Part shown: positions 38,333 to 50,695 of the stretch, in pieces
How the letters are laid out: each line of letters opens with the position of its first letter
Position numbering within the stretch: position 1 is the stretch's first letter
NCBI GenBank assembly: GCA_037954235.1
Contig: JBBMOA010000021.1
Span: 6,614,501 to 6,678,500, forward strand
Direction of reading: 5' to 3'
Source of the DNA: Aulostomus chinensis
Lineage: Eukaryota > Chordata > Actinopteri > Syngnathiformes > Aulostomidae
DNA: 64,000 bases
The notes under the pieces: model-generated
The model's database searches: none
What the model was told of the DNA's origin: nothing
What the model saw: the letters and a program-made list of their open reading frames with translations, nothing else
Translations under genes and position numbers: made by a program

Positions 38333-38618
38333 GGCCGCATGGCTCAGGGGTAGAGTGGCCGTCAGGGGTAGAGTGGCCGTCTGGCAACCAAAGGGTCGCT
38401 GGTTCGATCCTCGACCCCGGTGACCATGTTGAAGTGTCCTTGAGCAAGATACTGAACCCATAATTGCTCCTGATGAGTAGGTTGGCGCCTTGCATGGCAG
38501 CCTCCACCATCAGTGTGTGGGTGTGTGTGTGAGCAGGTGAATGCGATGACGCCGTAAAGCGCGTTGAGTGCCGCGAAGGTAGAAAAGCGCCATATAAATT
38601 GAGTCCATTTACCATTTG
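38333..38618 (+). mobile_element. tRNA-derived SINE with its own 3' tail
   Basis: Head ggccgcatggctcaggggta, B box GGTTCGATCC and tccttgagcaagatactgaa, as in 14646 and 22156. The 3' half differs: it runs through caggtgaatgcgatgacgcc and gtaaagcgcgttgagtgccg to ataaattgagtccatttacc, the tail typical of the common percomorph SINE. The A-box region is duplicated in tandem (tcaggggtagagtggccg twice, 38343-38380). Non-coding. Confidence 0.75.
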
Positions 38619-41600
38619 ATTTCCGGTTTCTGGTCAGGAACTTGAGAACCTGGGGGGGGGGGGTGTTTGAAATGAAGGGGTGAACAGTTTCACCTTAACC
38701 TTCCACAGATTCTGAGATGTCACATGAAATGAATTAAAGTGTACGACACAACAGCGGGGATTGCCTTGGCTTTATCCTTTTGTTGTAACTTCAAAAAATA
38801 AGTCACAGGGGAATGATATTTTCTCGCTCCCCCTCCCCCTCTGGGATCAGTCGATTGTTAGGCTGCTTTTATGCTCTCAAGCAGTCGCATCGCACTCTGC
38901 ACACAGTTAAATAGTTGCACCGTAGATGAGAGAGGTTGAGGGAGAGGTTGTTCAGGAGATGTAATGAATGTTGTTTCAATGAACATTTAGAAAACCATGG
39001 GAAGATCTGATGTTCTTCAAATGCCTGCCTACTGTATGTTGTTTTTGTTTTTCTATTCTTATTAACATGAGCTTTGAGCTAAAAAAAAAAAATTTGACAA
39101 AATAAAGGGTATTCAGAGTAAAGTGCTCGTTTTGTTTTGAAAGGACAGCGGTTATCACTACAGACAACTGACAGACCGTCGGCACGGCCGCTGGCCATTA
39201 TTTTTCGCACACTTTCACACCGTTCCCTCCTGAGTGACGTCACTGTTCTCCGTTTTTGTGGCTTGATCGATGTTCAGTTGATCAGTGTTCAATAAACTCA
39301 GTGCTCAGAGGAAGTGGATCAATTTACATGACGGTTTCTTTTTGAGTCACCAATTTTGCTATTTTAACCATTTTTTCCCATCAGAGTTTATTTTTTTGTC
39401 CCAGACTGGGCCTAAGGCATGAGTTGTCACACTTTTTTTTTTTTTTTCAAAATTATACAATTCTATGAGGCTGAAGGATTTTGAATCTCATCCAACCCAG
39501 ATCTGCTACAAAGACTTTCCAGGACATAAATCAGAGCTAGAAATGGTGCTGGCACATCTCTTCCGCCCATCCCGCAGCCATACGGTGTTTGGTGTCACAT
39601 CTTCCAGCTCTAATTGAAATGTTTTCATATTGTAATATTCTGTATACTCTCCATCATGCATGACTTGAATATTTCTCCCAGGTAAATATTAGATTTCCCC
39701 TGTATTTTTCTTTTCCTGTCTATCTCATCGAGCATACATGGACGATACTCTATGAATAATTTAAGAGGAACTGGGATTTTTTTGTTTGGACTTCAAGTCC
39801 CCAGCAGGTCAAGATTACCTCTGAACCATCGTCGCTCCTCATTTGTATTTCAACCATAATGTCAGACACATTTCTTATCCTCAAGTTTAATCAGTTTGCC
39901 AACAATTCTTGCAATGTATTGGGAGTGAGCATTTTACGCTGCCACAAAACACAACAGACAGAGTAAAGCATTTAATACCCCCAATTCTGCTTTGACCAGA
40001 TTATTCCATTGTTATCATTATTATATCCTCCAATATTTTCAATATATCACATTCAACTGTTTTTCCTCAGTGAGTGTTGTGCACAACCCTGGGTCTATGA
40101 ATGCAGGCAAAGACTTGAGCTCTCTCACCCACTGCTGGCGATCGTTCCAGCTAAGCTAACCAGCAGTCAGCTTCCGTTACGCACGCAGAGAGGAGGGGAG
40201 GGTATCCATCTGTTTGTCTGGCATTAAAAATGATGGACCAAAAACATATTTTAAGAAAAAAGAGTTGATTTGTTCGTTTTAAATAAAACTAAAGAAAAAA
40301 AAGTATATGACCAAGACACTTAGGTATAAAAATGTGAAAGGTAAAAATTGTTGGTCAGTTCCGGGCTACTGTTGAAACGTCATATTAGAAGCCAACATAT
40401 TCATGCTAAGCTAAGCTGGTCATCACGCTGACCCCCACAGGCTGGTCCTTTAATTGCTGAGGCCTCGCATCGTCTCTGCTTGCCTGAATTGAGTTCAGTG
40501 GCTCATCCGTATATTCTGTAGGGGAGAAAGCCATCTCGACCCAGCCTGTTCTGCAATACGTTAAAATTATTGTCACGTTTATGTTAAGCTTCTCTATTTA
40601 TTCTGATCATATTATGAGCTCAGATGGAGGATGACGGAGATGCAGGAGGGTTGCAAACGACAGAAATACAGTCGGTCTCAAACTAGGTTTCACTACTTCG
40701 CTGGCCTTCAGGGAAAAGGTCGCATCCGTGTGTTTGAAGGAATTTTTCTCTTTCAAGAAAACCTATGAACACATTTTTGGATTTACATTAAATCAAGCAA
40801 TTAAAAACAAGCAGCAATACACTGAAAACACCATGCTTTTTAAAAAGGGGAACATATGAACATTCATAATATTTTTCAACTAGAAATGAGCACAAAACCA
40901 GAAGGTAACTTCTCTTCGTATTGTTCCAGCAAATTAGCTTCATGCAAATTGTGCTGTCACGAACCTGTTCTTCGCCGAATTTTTAAGGTTGAAAGATTTT
41001 TTTTTAAGCTGTTTGGGCTTGTTCATAGTCAAACTACATGTGACAGCCCAACTGACTGGACAATTCTCCAGGAGATACTTCATTAATCTGCACCCCAAGG
41101 TGCTCCTTAATTGGAACAAGAAAAGCTAAGGGTGATGGACTTCTCTGGTAATCAGTTTTTCACTTGCAATGCTGTGTTTAACCTGAATGTAGTGCAATCA
41201 ATGAGCCTCTATCACACCGCTCTGATTTCCGCACTTGTAACACTGAATATAAATCTGTAAGAACACACCAAGCCAGCTCTTGCTGTGCTCCACAGCCCAT
41301 CCTTATGTGCAGTAATTTAAGACTGCTGACAGGACTTAATAGAAATGCACTTCCCAGCATCTTTAATGTCTCTCTCTGCCTGATGTATTTATTAATTTCT
41401 GCCTAGCCAGTTCCCTGCAGTTTCCCAGAATCAGCTCTCCGATGAATGGAAAGAAATGACTGAAGTGACACTCGCTTCACTGGGAAACGCTCTGGATCCA
41501 ATCTTTAATTGTCCATCTGGATGAATGACCCATCAGCATACCTCCATCTTTTTCTTTTTTTGAGCCCTCATTCATAGAAGTGACCTCATTCAGAGTGTTT

Positions 41601-42367
41601 AGACAGAATTAATCCATCTGTGGTTTTCTGACTATAACTAGACTTTAAAACTACATATATTTGTAAGAGTTAGCCAGACTGAAATTGTACTTTCAGAGTC
41701 ATACTGACATAAATAAATACATTTTTCACAAGTACACTGTGCATTTAAATGACTTAATATTTACAGTATAACATCATATGCTATACATGTTAGGTTAGGA
41801 ATATAAATATTAATGGAAAAACTTTCACTCTAATATAAACAAGAAGCATAGCTCAACTGCAACTGTGAATGTAAACTTGCTGATTAAATGCAGAGTCATT
41901 CTCAACATAGACCTGGTCAGAACGAGCCCAACAAGGCAGACGATAAAAATGCAAAACAGAAAATTATCATGAAGTGAGGACAAGCCAGCGCTGTACACAT
42001 ATTTCAAGTGGCTGCTATAAAAAACAGCCACCCCTCAAAGACATTTTCCATGTAATGTAAAAGTCATTTAAAATCGCCTAGGGAAATCATAGTGGACAGC
42101 CTGAGGTCCTGCTGTGGCAATGTTTCAGGTTGAGGGGGTGGTGTAAGAGAAGGTCCTTTCACCTAATTCTGTGCAGAGTGCAAGGATGGAGGGAAAACTG
42201 AACCCTGAGGAAGCACGATTGTACTGTTTGCCTGACATACAAGTGGATAGATAAGTGGGCTGCAGTCCAAGGGTGGATTTTTAATGAGCTTATAGTGGTG
42301 CAAAGTTCAGAGTATGATGAAGGACTAGAAAAAAAAAACAGTAGAATGTTGCGTGAGGGATTTATAA
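38619..42367. other. Gene-free stretch, nothing recognised
   Basis: AT-rich sequence with short homopolymers (G-run at 38654-38663, T-run at 39433-39447). No open frame above background, no SINE and no RNA gene recognised. Confidence 0.5.
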
Positions 42368-42439
42368 TCAGTATAAAAAGATGAAGTGAAGGATCAGAGC
42401 ATTACAAAACATAATCCAAAAGACACAAGAAAGCGGCAC

Positions 42440-42700
42440 CCACAATATATTGAAAGCGTGAAACATTGTACCATTGTCATGAAGATGGGCCGTCGTGTTT
42501 ATGTGTTGCATGTCATCAACATAAACAGGGAAAAAGTGTGGTCCTAAAACCAAGCCTTGTGGCACACCTTTGATGGCATTGAGTAAGCTAGAGGAAGTTT
42601 TATCTCCCTGCTGTTGAAGCTTGCATGGTTCTAGACCTTCTCTACTTATAAAGTGTCGTGAGAAATGACATGTTGTGATTTGGCTTGATGAAAATAAAAC
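42440..42700 (-). mobile_element. Non-LTR retrotransposon reverse-transcriptase relic
   Basis: The minus-strand translation contains NAIKGVPQGLVLGPHFFPVY followed by VDDMQHI. This is the reverse-transcriptase fingers/palm motif (consensus GVPQGSVLGPLLF.IYINDL) of CR1/L2/Jockey-type LINEs, with GVPQG at 42568-42554. The catalytic YADD box that should follow is degraded to a HLHDNG-like sequence. Only about 85 codons remain, without endonuclease or other RT blocks. It is a dead, 5'- and 3'-truncated copy. Confidence 0.7.
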
Positions 42701-42721
42701 TGACTGGACTGCACCGACCAC

Positions 42722-43789
42722 TGTGTGACAAAACCAGACAAGTCAATATTTAGAGAAAAGACCCGCTTAACAGTACATTTTTAGAGCTGCTGCAGGGCTG
42801 TGTATAGGGTGTCTCGGTAAATGAAGCTAAATAAAGAAAATCAAGTCTGTTAACCACAGCAGCGCTTAGCACCAAATGCTACAAGCAGTTTTAGCATGAT
42901 TAAGCTTCATCAGTGCAGATTGTAATATTCTGTTGAAACAGCTTCCCAGCATCAGCAGCTGTGTCAATGAAACCATCTTAACACTGTGACGGATCCAGAA
43001 CTGATCACATTCTCTCTCTTTTCAAAGCAACATTACTCGGTGAATCTCATACGAAATGCAAAGCCAAATCTTCTGTACTCAGCTGTGTGTTATTCAGTGC
43101 AAATGGGAAAAAACAGCCTGCAGCCTCCCTGCTCAGCATCAGGGAGATTTATTGCGTTAAGTCCTCTGAAGGGACAATTTGTTTTATGATGGACAATGAA
43201 CCACCAACAGATGCACATTTGCTGATTAAACATAAAGCTTTAATTATTAAGCAACCACATTATAAAGTCATAATTATAGTGCAGCCTTAATATTGCCACT
43301 GTCATTTCCATCTTTTTTTTCCGTCCGTTCATGACGTTTGTTCAGCTCAGACTTGTTGCAGCTCCCTGATTATCCCATCATTGGCTAGTACTCTGCAAAC
43401 ATAGTCAGTTCTTTATTGACTGAGGAAACCATTTTCTTCTACTGATGTCACGAGCAAGGAATTGCAAAACCCATCACGTTTGGCTAGCTGCCTGTAAGAC
43501 AAAATTAAGGGTTAAAAACAGGGTCCTGTAGCCTGTAAGAAGAAGCTTGCTTGATGAATGAGGCCCATTGTCCATGGGAAGCATGTCGTTTATAATGTAT
43601 ACCGAAAGACTGATATTTCAGATAAGTCATATATAAAGCTCTGTAAAAGGTCAGTGCAGTGCGACTACTGGCTGTGGTTGCCGTGGAAACATTGACGCTA
43701 CCAAGGAACAAGCGAATTCACACACAATCTGTTAAGTCGGTGACTGTGTCAACCATCTGAAGGTTCTGATGTGCTAATATATCATGAAT

Positions 43790-43857
<68 letters not shown>

Positions 43858-45066
43858 TGTATAACAGAGCTGGATGAATGCTTTCTGCAAAAAATAAACA
43901 TAAAAATAGGATGTATTTCAAATACAAGATATGAATAATAGTTTGTGCAGGCATCTTTGGTTCAGTGATTTTTCTCTGATTTGCTGCGAGGCAGGAAGAG
44001 GGAAAGATTAAGCACACGTGCATGCTGGATTATCAATTTGGACTGCAGGGTAGCAGGAGCAGAAAAACTAGATTAAAAGAGTTTCCGCTTGAGCAGCATG
44101 CTGATACCCAAATTGAGTCAATAAAGAGAAAAAAAGCAGCCCAGTGTGTGAAAGTATAACATCTGTGCAATCACAATATAATAGTAACCTCTAAACGTTG
44201 CTGGAAGCCAGGCGCAATTCGGGTTGTCGCTGTTGGAAACTTCCAATTTTGTTTCAGGTTGATATTAACATCTGTCAGTAGTAATCTTGATTTGTTAAAA
44301 ATTATTCCCAATAACGGTGACAAATGAATGCTTTTGAGCGTGGAGGAGCAGCTGTATATGTCCGTGTGTGATGTTTTAACCTTCTGTTCTCCGCCGTCAT
44401 CATCAAAGGCGAATCATGCACCCACCTGATGTCAAACATAAAGCCGCACGCGTGTTTACGTAACATTAACAGCCGTCCCTACGTTCAGCTGCTTTGCACA
44501 TTTTCAAACTACGTCTTTTTTTATTCCCTCGTGGAATTCTTGCTTGCTAAATTTCACCTTCCTCCATCTCATCTTAGTCTGTGACCCTAAAGGATCTATG
44601 AAAGAACATTGTGGGACAACAAGCGTGATCGACGGGTGGGACTGTAACCTGATTGGATTTGTAAAGTGTACAGATTTTCTCACCTGGAGGTTCTGTGTGC
44701 GCCCCAGCAGCATTTGTTAAAAAAAACAAACAAACAAACAAACAAACAAAGTTTGATGCACCCACCCAGCTTGGGATGGCTCGCTAGGCTCCATGATGGG
44801 GTAAAGGGAGGATGTGCTGACCAAAGTGCAGAGTAGCAAAGAACCGGGGCTACAAATCGATCCCTACATATCCTGCGCTCTGGTCAGCTTCATTGTCATT
44901 TTTGAGTAAATACAACATTTCTAAATCCCCCCTCTGAAAAAAGCTGCTCAAGTCATAGAAACTCTTTATTAGATACAGAAACCGCCGAAATGAGCCAACT
45001 GTCAGGTACGTTCTACTGCTGCACTCCGTTACACAATAATCAAGGTCACATCTGCTGAGAGTGTGA

Positions 45067-45159
<93 letters not shown>

Positions 45160-47040
45160 CATGGTATTCATGGGTGCATGGGGGGACTTATGCAGCTCTC
45201 TGAATCCAGAATAAGTGTGTGTGAATGTGTGAGCTTGAGGCTGCTGAAATATGCATCAGTGTGCCTGTCGATTCAGTCTATTGACAGGGCTCACGTCTCA
45301 TTAAGTCATAGGCATCCATCACTGAGGAGGGGGGGTAGCTACACCCCTCCACTGGTAGCTACTGGTGAGAAATCCTGCACACACACACACACACACACAC
45401 AGGATTAATCAGGAATACTTCTAAAAGAACACTTAAATGCCTTACGGTCCCTGACCGTGTTCTTTGTTGTCCCTGCAGCCCCGGTGGCTTCGTGATCTGG
45501 CTTGATTTAATCTTATAAGAAGCATCATGCTATAGTTTGTAGCCAAGATTTCTTCTTTCTGGAGCCAAAGGTAGATATTTGCACAGTCAGAGCAAGTTTT
45601 TGGGTGATGTTGTTAAAGAATTGGAAAGTGATCCCGGCAGGAGGCGAGTGAATCCTGGCTGGAGGGAAGAATCAAAGCAAAGGCCAGGAGAGAAGGGGAG
45701 GCAGGGAGGTGGCAGGGGCCGACAAGACAGCACGGGGGGCGGGAGGGCGGTGGGGGGGTGGTGCTGGTGGCAGTGAAGCCTTGACACAGAGAAACTAGTT
45801 TTTACTGCACACAACAAACTTAGGAAGTTAAAAAAAAAAAGAAGCATGTCTGGTAGTGAGCTGTAGTGGTAAACAGAAAATCCGGTTAATGAGGGCGAGA
45901 AACCAGGCTTCGTGGAGTGAAGGCTGATCGAAGTTGATGGAGATTGGGTTACAGATTGTAATGAGGGGTGAAGAGGCGGCGGAGAACCGGGCAGACTCAA
46001 GAAAAACAGGGTGAATGGAAATAGTCAACACAAGGAGGGAAACTGACACCCCGGCTGCAGTGTGACACATTAATGATGGTACGATAAAAGTCTTGTCCTG
46101 ACTTTTAATTGGGATTAGTAGTATTGAGGGAAAAAACTGAAAGCTGCATTAATTCCATTTTGTTGGTTTCTTTTTTAGCTGACTTCAAACATTACGCCTT
46201 ATGTTCTCTGGCGTTTTCCTCTGATTTATCAAAATAAACCTTCTGATAAAGACAGAGAGGCTGAGCTGCGTTCACTGTGCCCTCTAAAAACAATCACGCT
46301 GATGACATCACCAGAAATAGTGGGTGGTATTTTCACCATCAGATTGTCCAAAATATAGGCATATAGTAAAAATGTCATCGTAAACACTCCAACTTTCTCT
46401 CTTCAGCAAAGCCTCCAAGTGCAGTTGTGTCCCTCAGCCATCGATCTGAAATGGCGCCGCTGTCTCACGGTGCTCGCTCAGCATTTTCAGAGATGATCAG
46501 CTGTTTGTCTGGATCATCGATCAAAACCAGCTCGGCCCGGAGAACAGAGGGCTCTCCCGCTCGCCTACGTGCTCTTCGGCGATACCTTTCATCACGCCGA
46601 TCTGTCCGTGATTAATTAGTAAATACAAAAGCAAATGTTGGAAATTCTTTCCCAAAAGTTTGTCTTAGATCATTACTTTCATACCTTTATGTATTTATAG
46701 ATGAGAGCTTTTTGGGCTGTGCCATTCATTTCATGATGTTAGGCAATGGAGAGGTTCCAACTTTATTGAAACAGTCTGTCCTCCGGGATAAGAAAGTAAT
46801 AGCATCACTCATTTCAGCAAATGTTCAATGTGACAAAGCCCTCAGGAGTTCCAGCTTTTGTCTGTCTGGAACAGAAGGGGAAAGAGTGTGAGGAATCGTT
46901 GAGGTCATACATCATTCTGCACTTTCAGTGGAATTGGTCTCCTATAACCCATGACGTACTCGATCCATCTCTGTGTCATCTTCTGGAGAGAAATAAGGTT
47001 GAAATGAATGCATTTAATTCCGTATGGAGGTTTTATTCCA
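42722..47040. other. Gene-free stretch with large TA and GT tracts
   Basis: Holds a (TA)n block at 43787-43852, a (CAAA)n run at 44722-44750, (GT)n at 45069-45154 and (CA)n at 45380-45401. An A-run lies at 45830-45840. No coding family is recognised; the proline-rich frame near 45600-46000 is antisense to G-rich sequence. Confidence 0.55.
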
Positions 47041-47049
47041 GTGACCCTG

Positions 47050-47230
47050 CAAAACCAAAGTCCATGAAGAAACTGTCTTGGAGTGCTAGAACCAGACCGG
47101 CCTGAGAAGACCCCTGATCTCAACCTCATCCAATCCTATGAAATGGACCAGTGAGCCAGAACCTCCCTCCCAACATCAACCAACTTAATGCGGCTGTTAC
47201 TGGAGTAAATCCCTGCAGCCAGTTTGAAGG
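47050..47230 (+). mobile_element. Tc1/mariner-like transposon relic
   Basis: The frame at 47104 reads EKTPDLNLIQSYEMDQ. The PDLNLIQ part (47113-47133) corresponds to the PDLNPIE/Q motif near the C-terminal catalytic region of Tc1 transposases. Around it, tggagtgctagaaccagacc and ggagtaaatccctgcagcca match phrases of a common fish Tc1-like element. Stops interrupt the frame and no terminal repeats were identified. It is an old fragment without function. Confidence 0.55.
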
Positions 47231-47234
47231 CGCA

Positions 47235-47805
47235 CAGATCACTTTTGTTTACATGTTCCAGAACGGCCGCCAAGTTTTACATCAACCACATCATTACGAA
47301 TAAAACAGAACTCTTGATCTCTGGCAGACCTGGAGGTAAGATGTCAGTCGCAAACAAAAGATTTCATCAGTTGAACGTATATTTCTGCAGCCGCAGTCAC
47401 GTTTTTTCTGATGAAAATTCATGCTTGGTGGAAAAAAATAACTTTCCGCATGTCAACAAAAATCTGTTTATCTCTTAGTGAAGTACGTATATGCATGTCG
47501 TTCACTCTAATTTTTTTTAAAATAGCTGCTTATCAGACCTCTCCATCAGATTTGTGGAAGACGGAATTATTCAGACAGGTTTGATTACAAATACAATCAT
47601 CTGTTGTCAAAAACCAATAATAATAATCAATAATAATCATCTGTTCAATAGAACCAAAGAGGAACTTCTGTACCATCCTAAAACGTTCCAAACATTCCTC
47701 AGCGAATTTTTTTGACAGTTTTCCTTCACAGCTGCGGACTAAAATCATTAATTAAATAAAGACGTATTATTAAAATAAGTCAGTCCCTCCGCTACACTCC
47801 CGGAG

Positions 47806-47854
<49 letters not shown>

Positions 47855-50320
47855 TGTGTGTGTGTCCCCTTTTCATGGATGTATCTCCTGCTGAGTTACA
47901 CTTGGTGATACTTACTGTAACCCTTTCGTTCAGCAAGAATATCTGAATGCCACTTTTGTGATTTTTGATGAATAAATGCAAAATGCTAGGAAACCTGGAA
48001 TGGAACCACACCACCCTCCTTTCTTCTCCCATGTTTTTGGTGTGATGACCTTTAATGTCCTCATCAGTCCCTGTAGTCTTGTTCAGCCACTTGATGAGCA
48101 ACCACCAGTTTTTAAGACAAATCAGATTTTCAAAATTGAACAACTGTGGTATTTGTTGACGTACTTCATGCCGCAGAAAAAATATTTGAATATTTAAAGC
48201 TGTTTAAGACTTTACTTCACACATTTAAGTGAAAGCCCAATTTTATTTTATTTTTAAATGACCTTGAGGCAAGTGAACCAGACTTTCAACAACACTAACT
48301 TACCTCTTTAGGATTCATTCTTATGCCACCCAATATGCAAATTCAAAAAAAGTAACCCAAAACAAACAGAGCTGTAAAGTGCACACTATGGCCCCAAACT
48401 TCTAAACAGGTCCCAAACATGAAGTGAATATCTAAATTTGAACTCATCAAGCCCTTTCAGATCATCTCAAGGGCTGAATCGAAAGTAGAACTCAGTTCTT
48501 TGTGCAGGTGGTGGCTGAAAAAAATGTTCAGACAACGCTGAAACATTCCCCACATTTTCTTCACAAAAACTTCAAATTATGATCAAAAATGTTGATGACA
48601 TCATCGACATTAAAGTTTATTTGACAACAATATTAATCCCCCCCCCCCCCCCTCCCCCAATCAAATATGGATCACTGTGTTTGTGACTTTGGACCTGCTG
48701 AAGATATCAGTGAGTTGTTGGTGCCGTCATGCTGACAAGTGATTTATGCATCCGAGATGGGAAGTAGAAATCTCTCCTGCTCTTTGTTTGTTTTGGCAAC
48801 ACAGGGTTTGGAGCTAATGTTCCATGGTGGAATCTCTCTATTGAGCGCCGACGCTAACCTATCGGGTCAAAGTATTTGTGACAGCAGAAGGCAAAAAAAA
48901 CTAAATATAACAAAACAGTTTTCTGTTCTAAAAATAGCAAAGAGCCAAATAATCTCCTTTTTAAACCTGTTTAATCCCTGACTGTGGATGCAAACTTGCA
49001 GCACTTACAGAAAAACAGAATATTGACTAACAGAAATATGCAGGATTCCTGCATTGAGAGGAAGGGAGAAGAACTAATTTGAATGTTCAGTGTTGTATCG
49101 ATTGCTAAAGATTGATTTTCTTCAGTCTGAGGTCAGAGTCCAGTGGGAGAATATTAATTTATTCACCCGAGGGACCTTTAAGAGGGTTCAACCTCGAGCT
49201 ATAATGAGATACGCGTTTGAATGCAGGTAAGTGTGTTAAACGGTGCTGTCCAGCTCAGCTCTGGACAGATGTGTACGGATGTGATTACAACAGCTGGATA
49301 CAGCGGATTAAAGACAAAGACCCAGTTGTGTTGCAACATTGTTGAGAATATACACGGATTTGAAATCTAATTTCACATGCAGGTGAGAGATATGAAGCTT
49401 AGTTAACAAATATTCAGTCTGCCAGTTGGCCCATTTTCCTGAGTCCAGGCTGAAATATCAAACCAGTTGAGGTCTGTGGTTTGTGCTCTCCATGTGTGCT
49501 GGGGTCCACATTTGTCAGCGAGAGAGAAAGTAATCATCTGTGCATGTCTCCTAGAGTCTGCAGACCCAATGTGTCCTCAAAGAGTTGTTGAGTAAAAGAA
49601 AAAGCATCTGCAGTCCCGCGAAGACGCAAATCAGTGTGTAGCTGCCTTCAGTGAGGGGTAGACCATGAAAATTTGTGCAGAAATTGATGCATCAAAATGA
49701 CAGACTTTTAACCCGGTGATGATAAATCAGGATCAGACAGCATCAGTCATGACAGATTCACCGTCTCAGATTCAGCAATCATAGCGCCATAAATCCTTAT
49801 CATGTCTTGGCCAGGAGACAGTCGTGATCAATGCCGCACGCCACCCTGCACAAAAGTTCTGTTCATCAAGGAGGAGGGTCCTGATGCTGTCAATCATGGC
49901 AACAAAAGTGTGTGAGATGTTTACAAACATAAAATAGTCACCTGTATAAGGTTATGCTAATGTAGAGGAGTGCTAACATTAGCCATGTACAACTTAGCTA
50001 ACTAGCCGCTATTTCATTTGATCCCTCTTTGCTGTCATGGTCGAATCGTCGTATTTGACGAAAAAGGCCAACAAGACCGGCTGCTAGATGTTGCATACCG
50101 AACGCCCCATCGCTGTTTTTGCATTATGTAACACTACACGGCATAAAGACACTGTTTTGTTTGTCCAGACATTTATAAATGTCCACGATGTTGGACACTG
50201 TAAAATTGTGTAAACATCCAAATTAATTTGTCATGCCTGACGCAGCCATGCGTCAGGCCATATTCATGAATATTCCCCATCAAACTGAATCTAAAATTTT
50301 TCTCATGAAAGAGGCTGATT
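47235..50320. other. Gene-free stretch
   Basis: Contains a (GT)n tract at 47808-47864, a C-run at 48636-48658 and otherwise unique-looking sequence. No coding family or RNA gene recognised. Confidence 0.5.
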
Positions 50321-50695
50321 TCCATCCATCCATTTTCTACTGCTTATCCTGTTTAGGGCCGGGGGGGGGGGTGGAGCCTATACCAGCAGCCTCCAGGTGA
50401 AAGGTGGGGTTCACCCTGGACAGGTCACCAGTCCATCACAGGACCAACACATAGACAGACAACCATTCACACTCACAGCCACACCTACGGTCAATTTAGA
50501 GTATCAATCAGCCTCGTCCCCTCTTGATGTCTTTGGACTGTGGGAGGAAGCTGGAGTACCAGAGAGAACCCACACAGGAACAGGGAGAACATGCAGACTC
50601 CACACAGAAAGATCCCGTGCTGGAGCCAGGGCTCGAAACCAGAACCTTCTTGCTGTGAGGTGATGGTGCTGACCGCTGCACCAGCGTGCCGCCCT
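50321..50695 (-). mobile_element. V-SINE-type SINE, near full length, reverse orientation
   Basis: Reverse complement of the element at 17712. Read on the minus strand it has a head with ggcggcacgctggtgcagcg, a degraded B box, the conserved centre with gtggagtctgcatgttctcc, and the tail through ccagggtgaac. It ends in the GGAT-type run seen on the plus strand as tccatccatccatt. The G-run at 50362-50372 lies within the tail. Non-coding. Confidence 0.8.

Noticed and set aside
43787..43852. (TA)n block as a possible origin or hairpin RNA.
   Set aside because: It is a simple TA microsatellite; self-complementarity is trivial and no flanking structure supports an RNA gene.
45587..46000. 137-aa minus-strand Ser/Pro-rich frame.
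   Set aside because: It is antisense to a G-rich purine stretch; composition explains the open frame.
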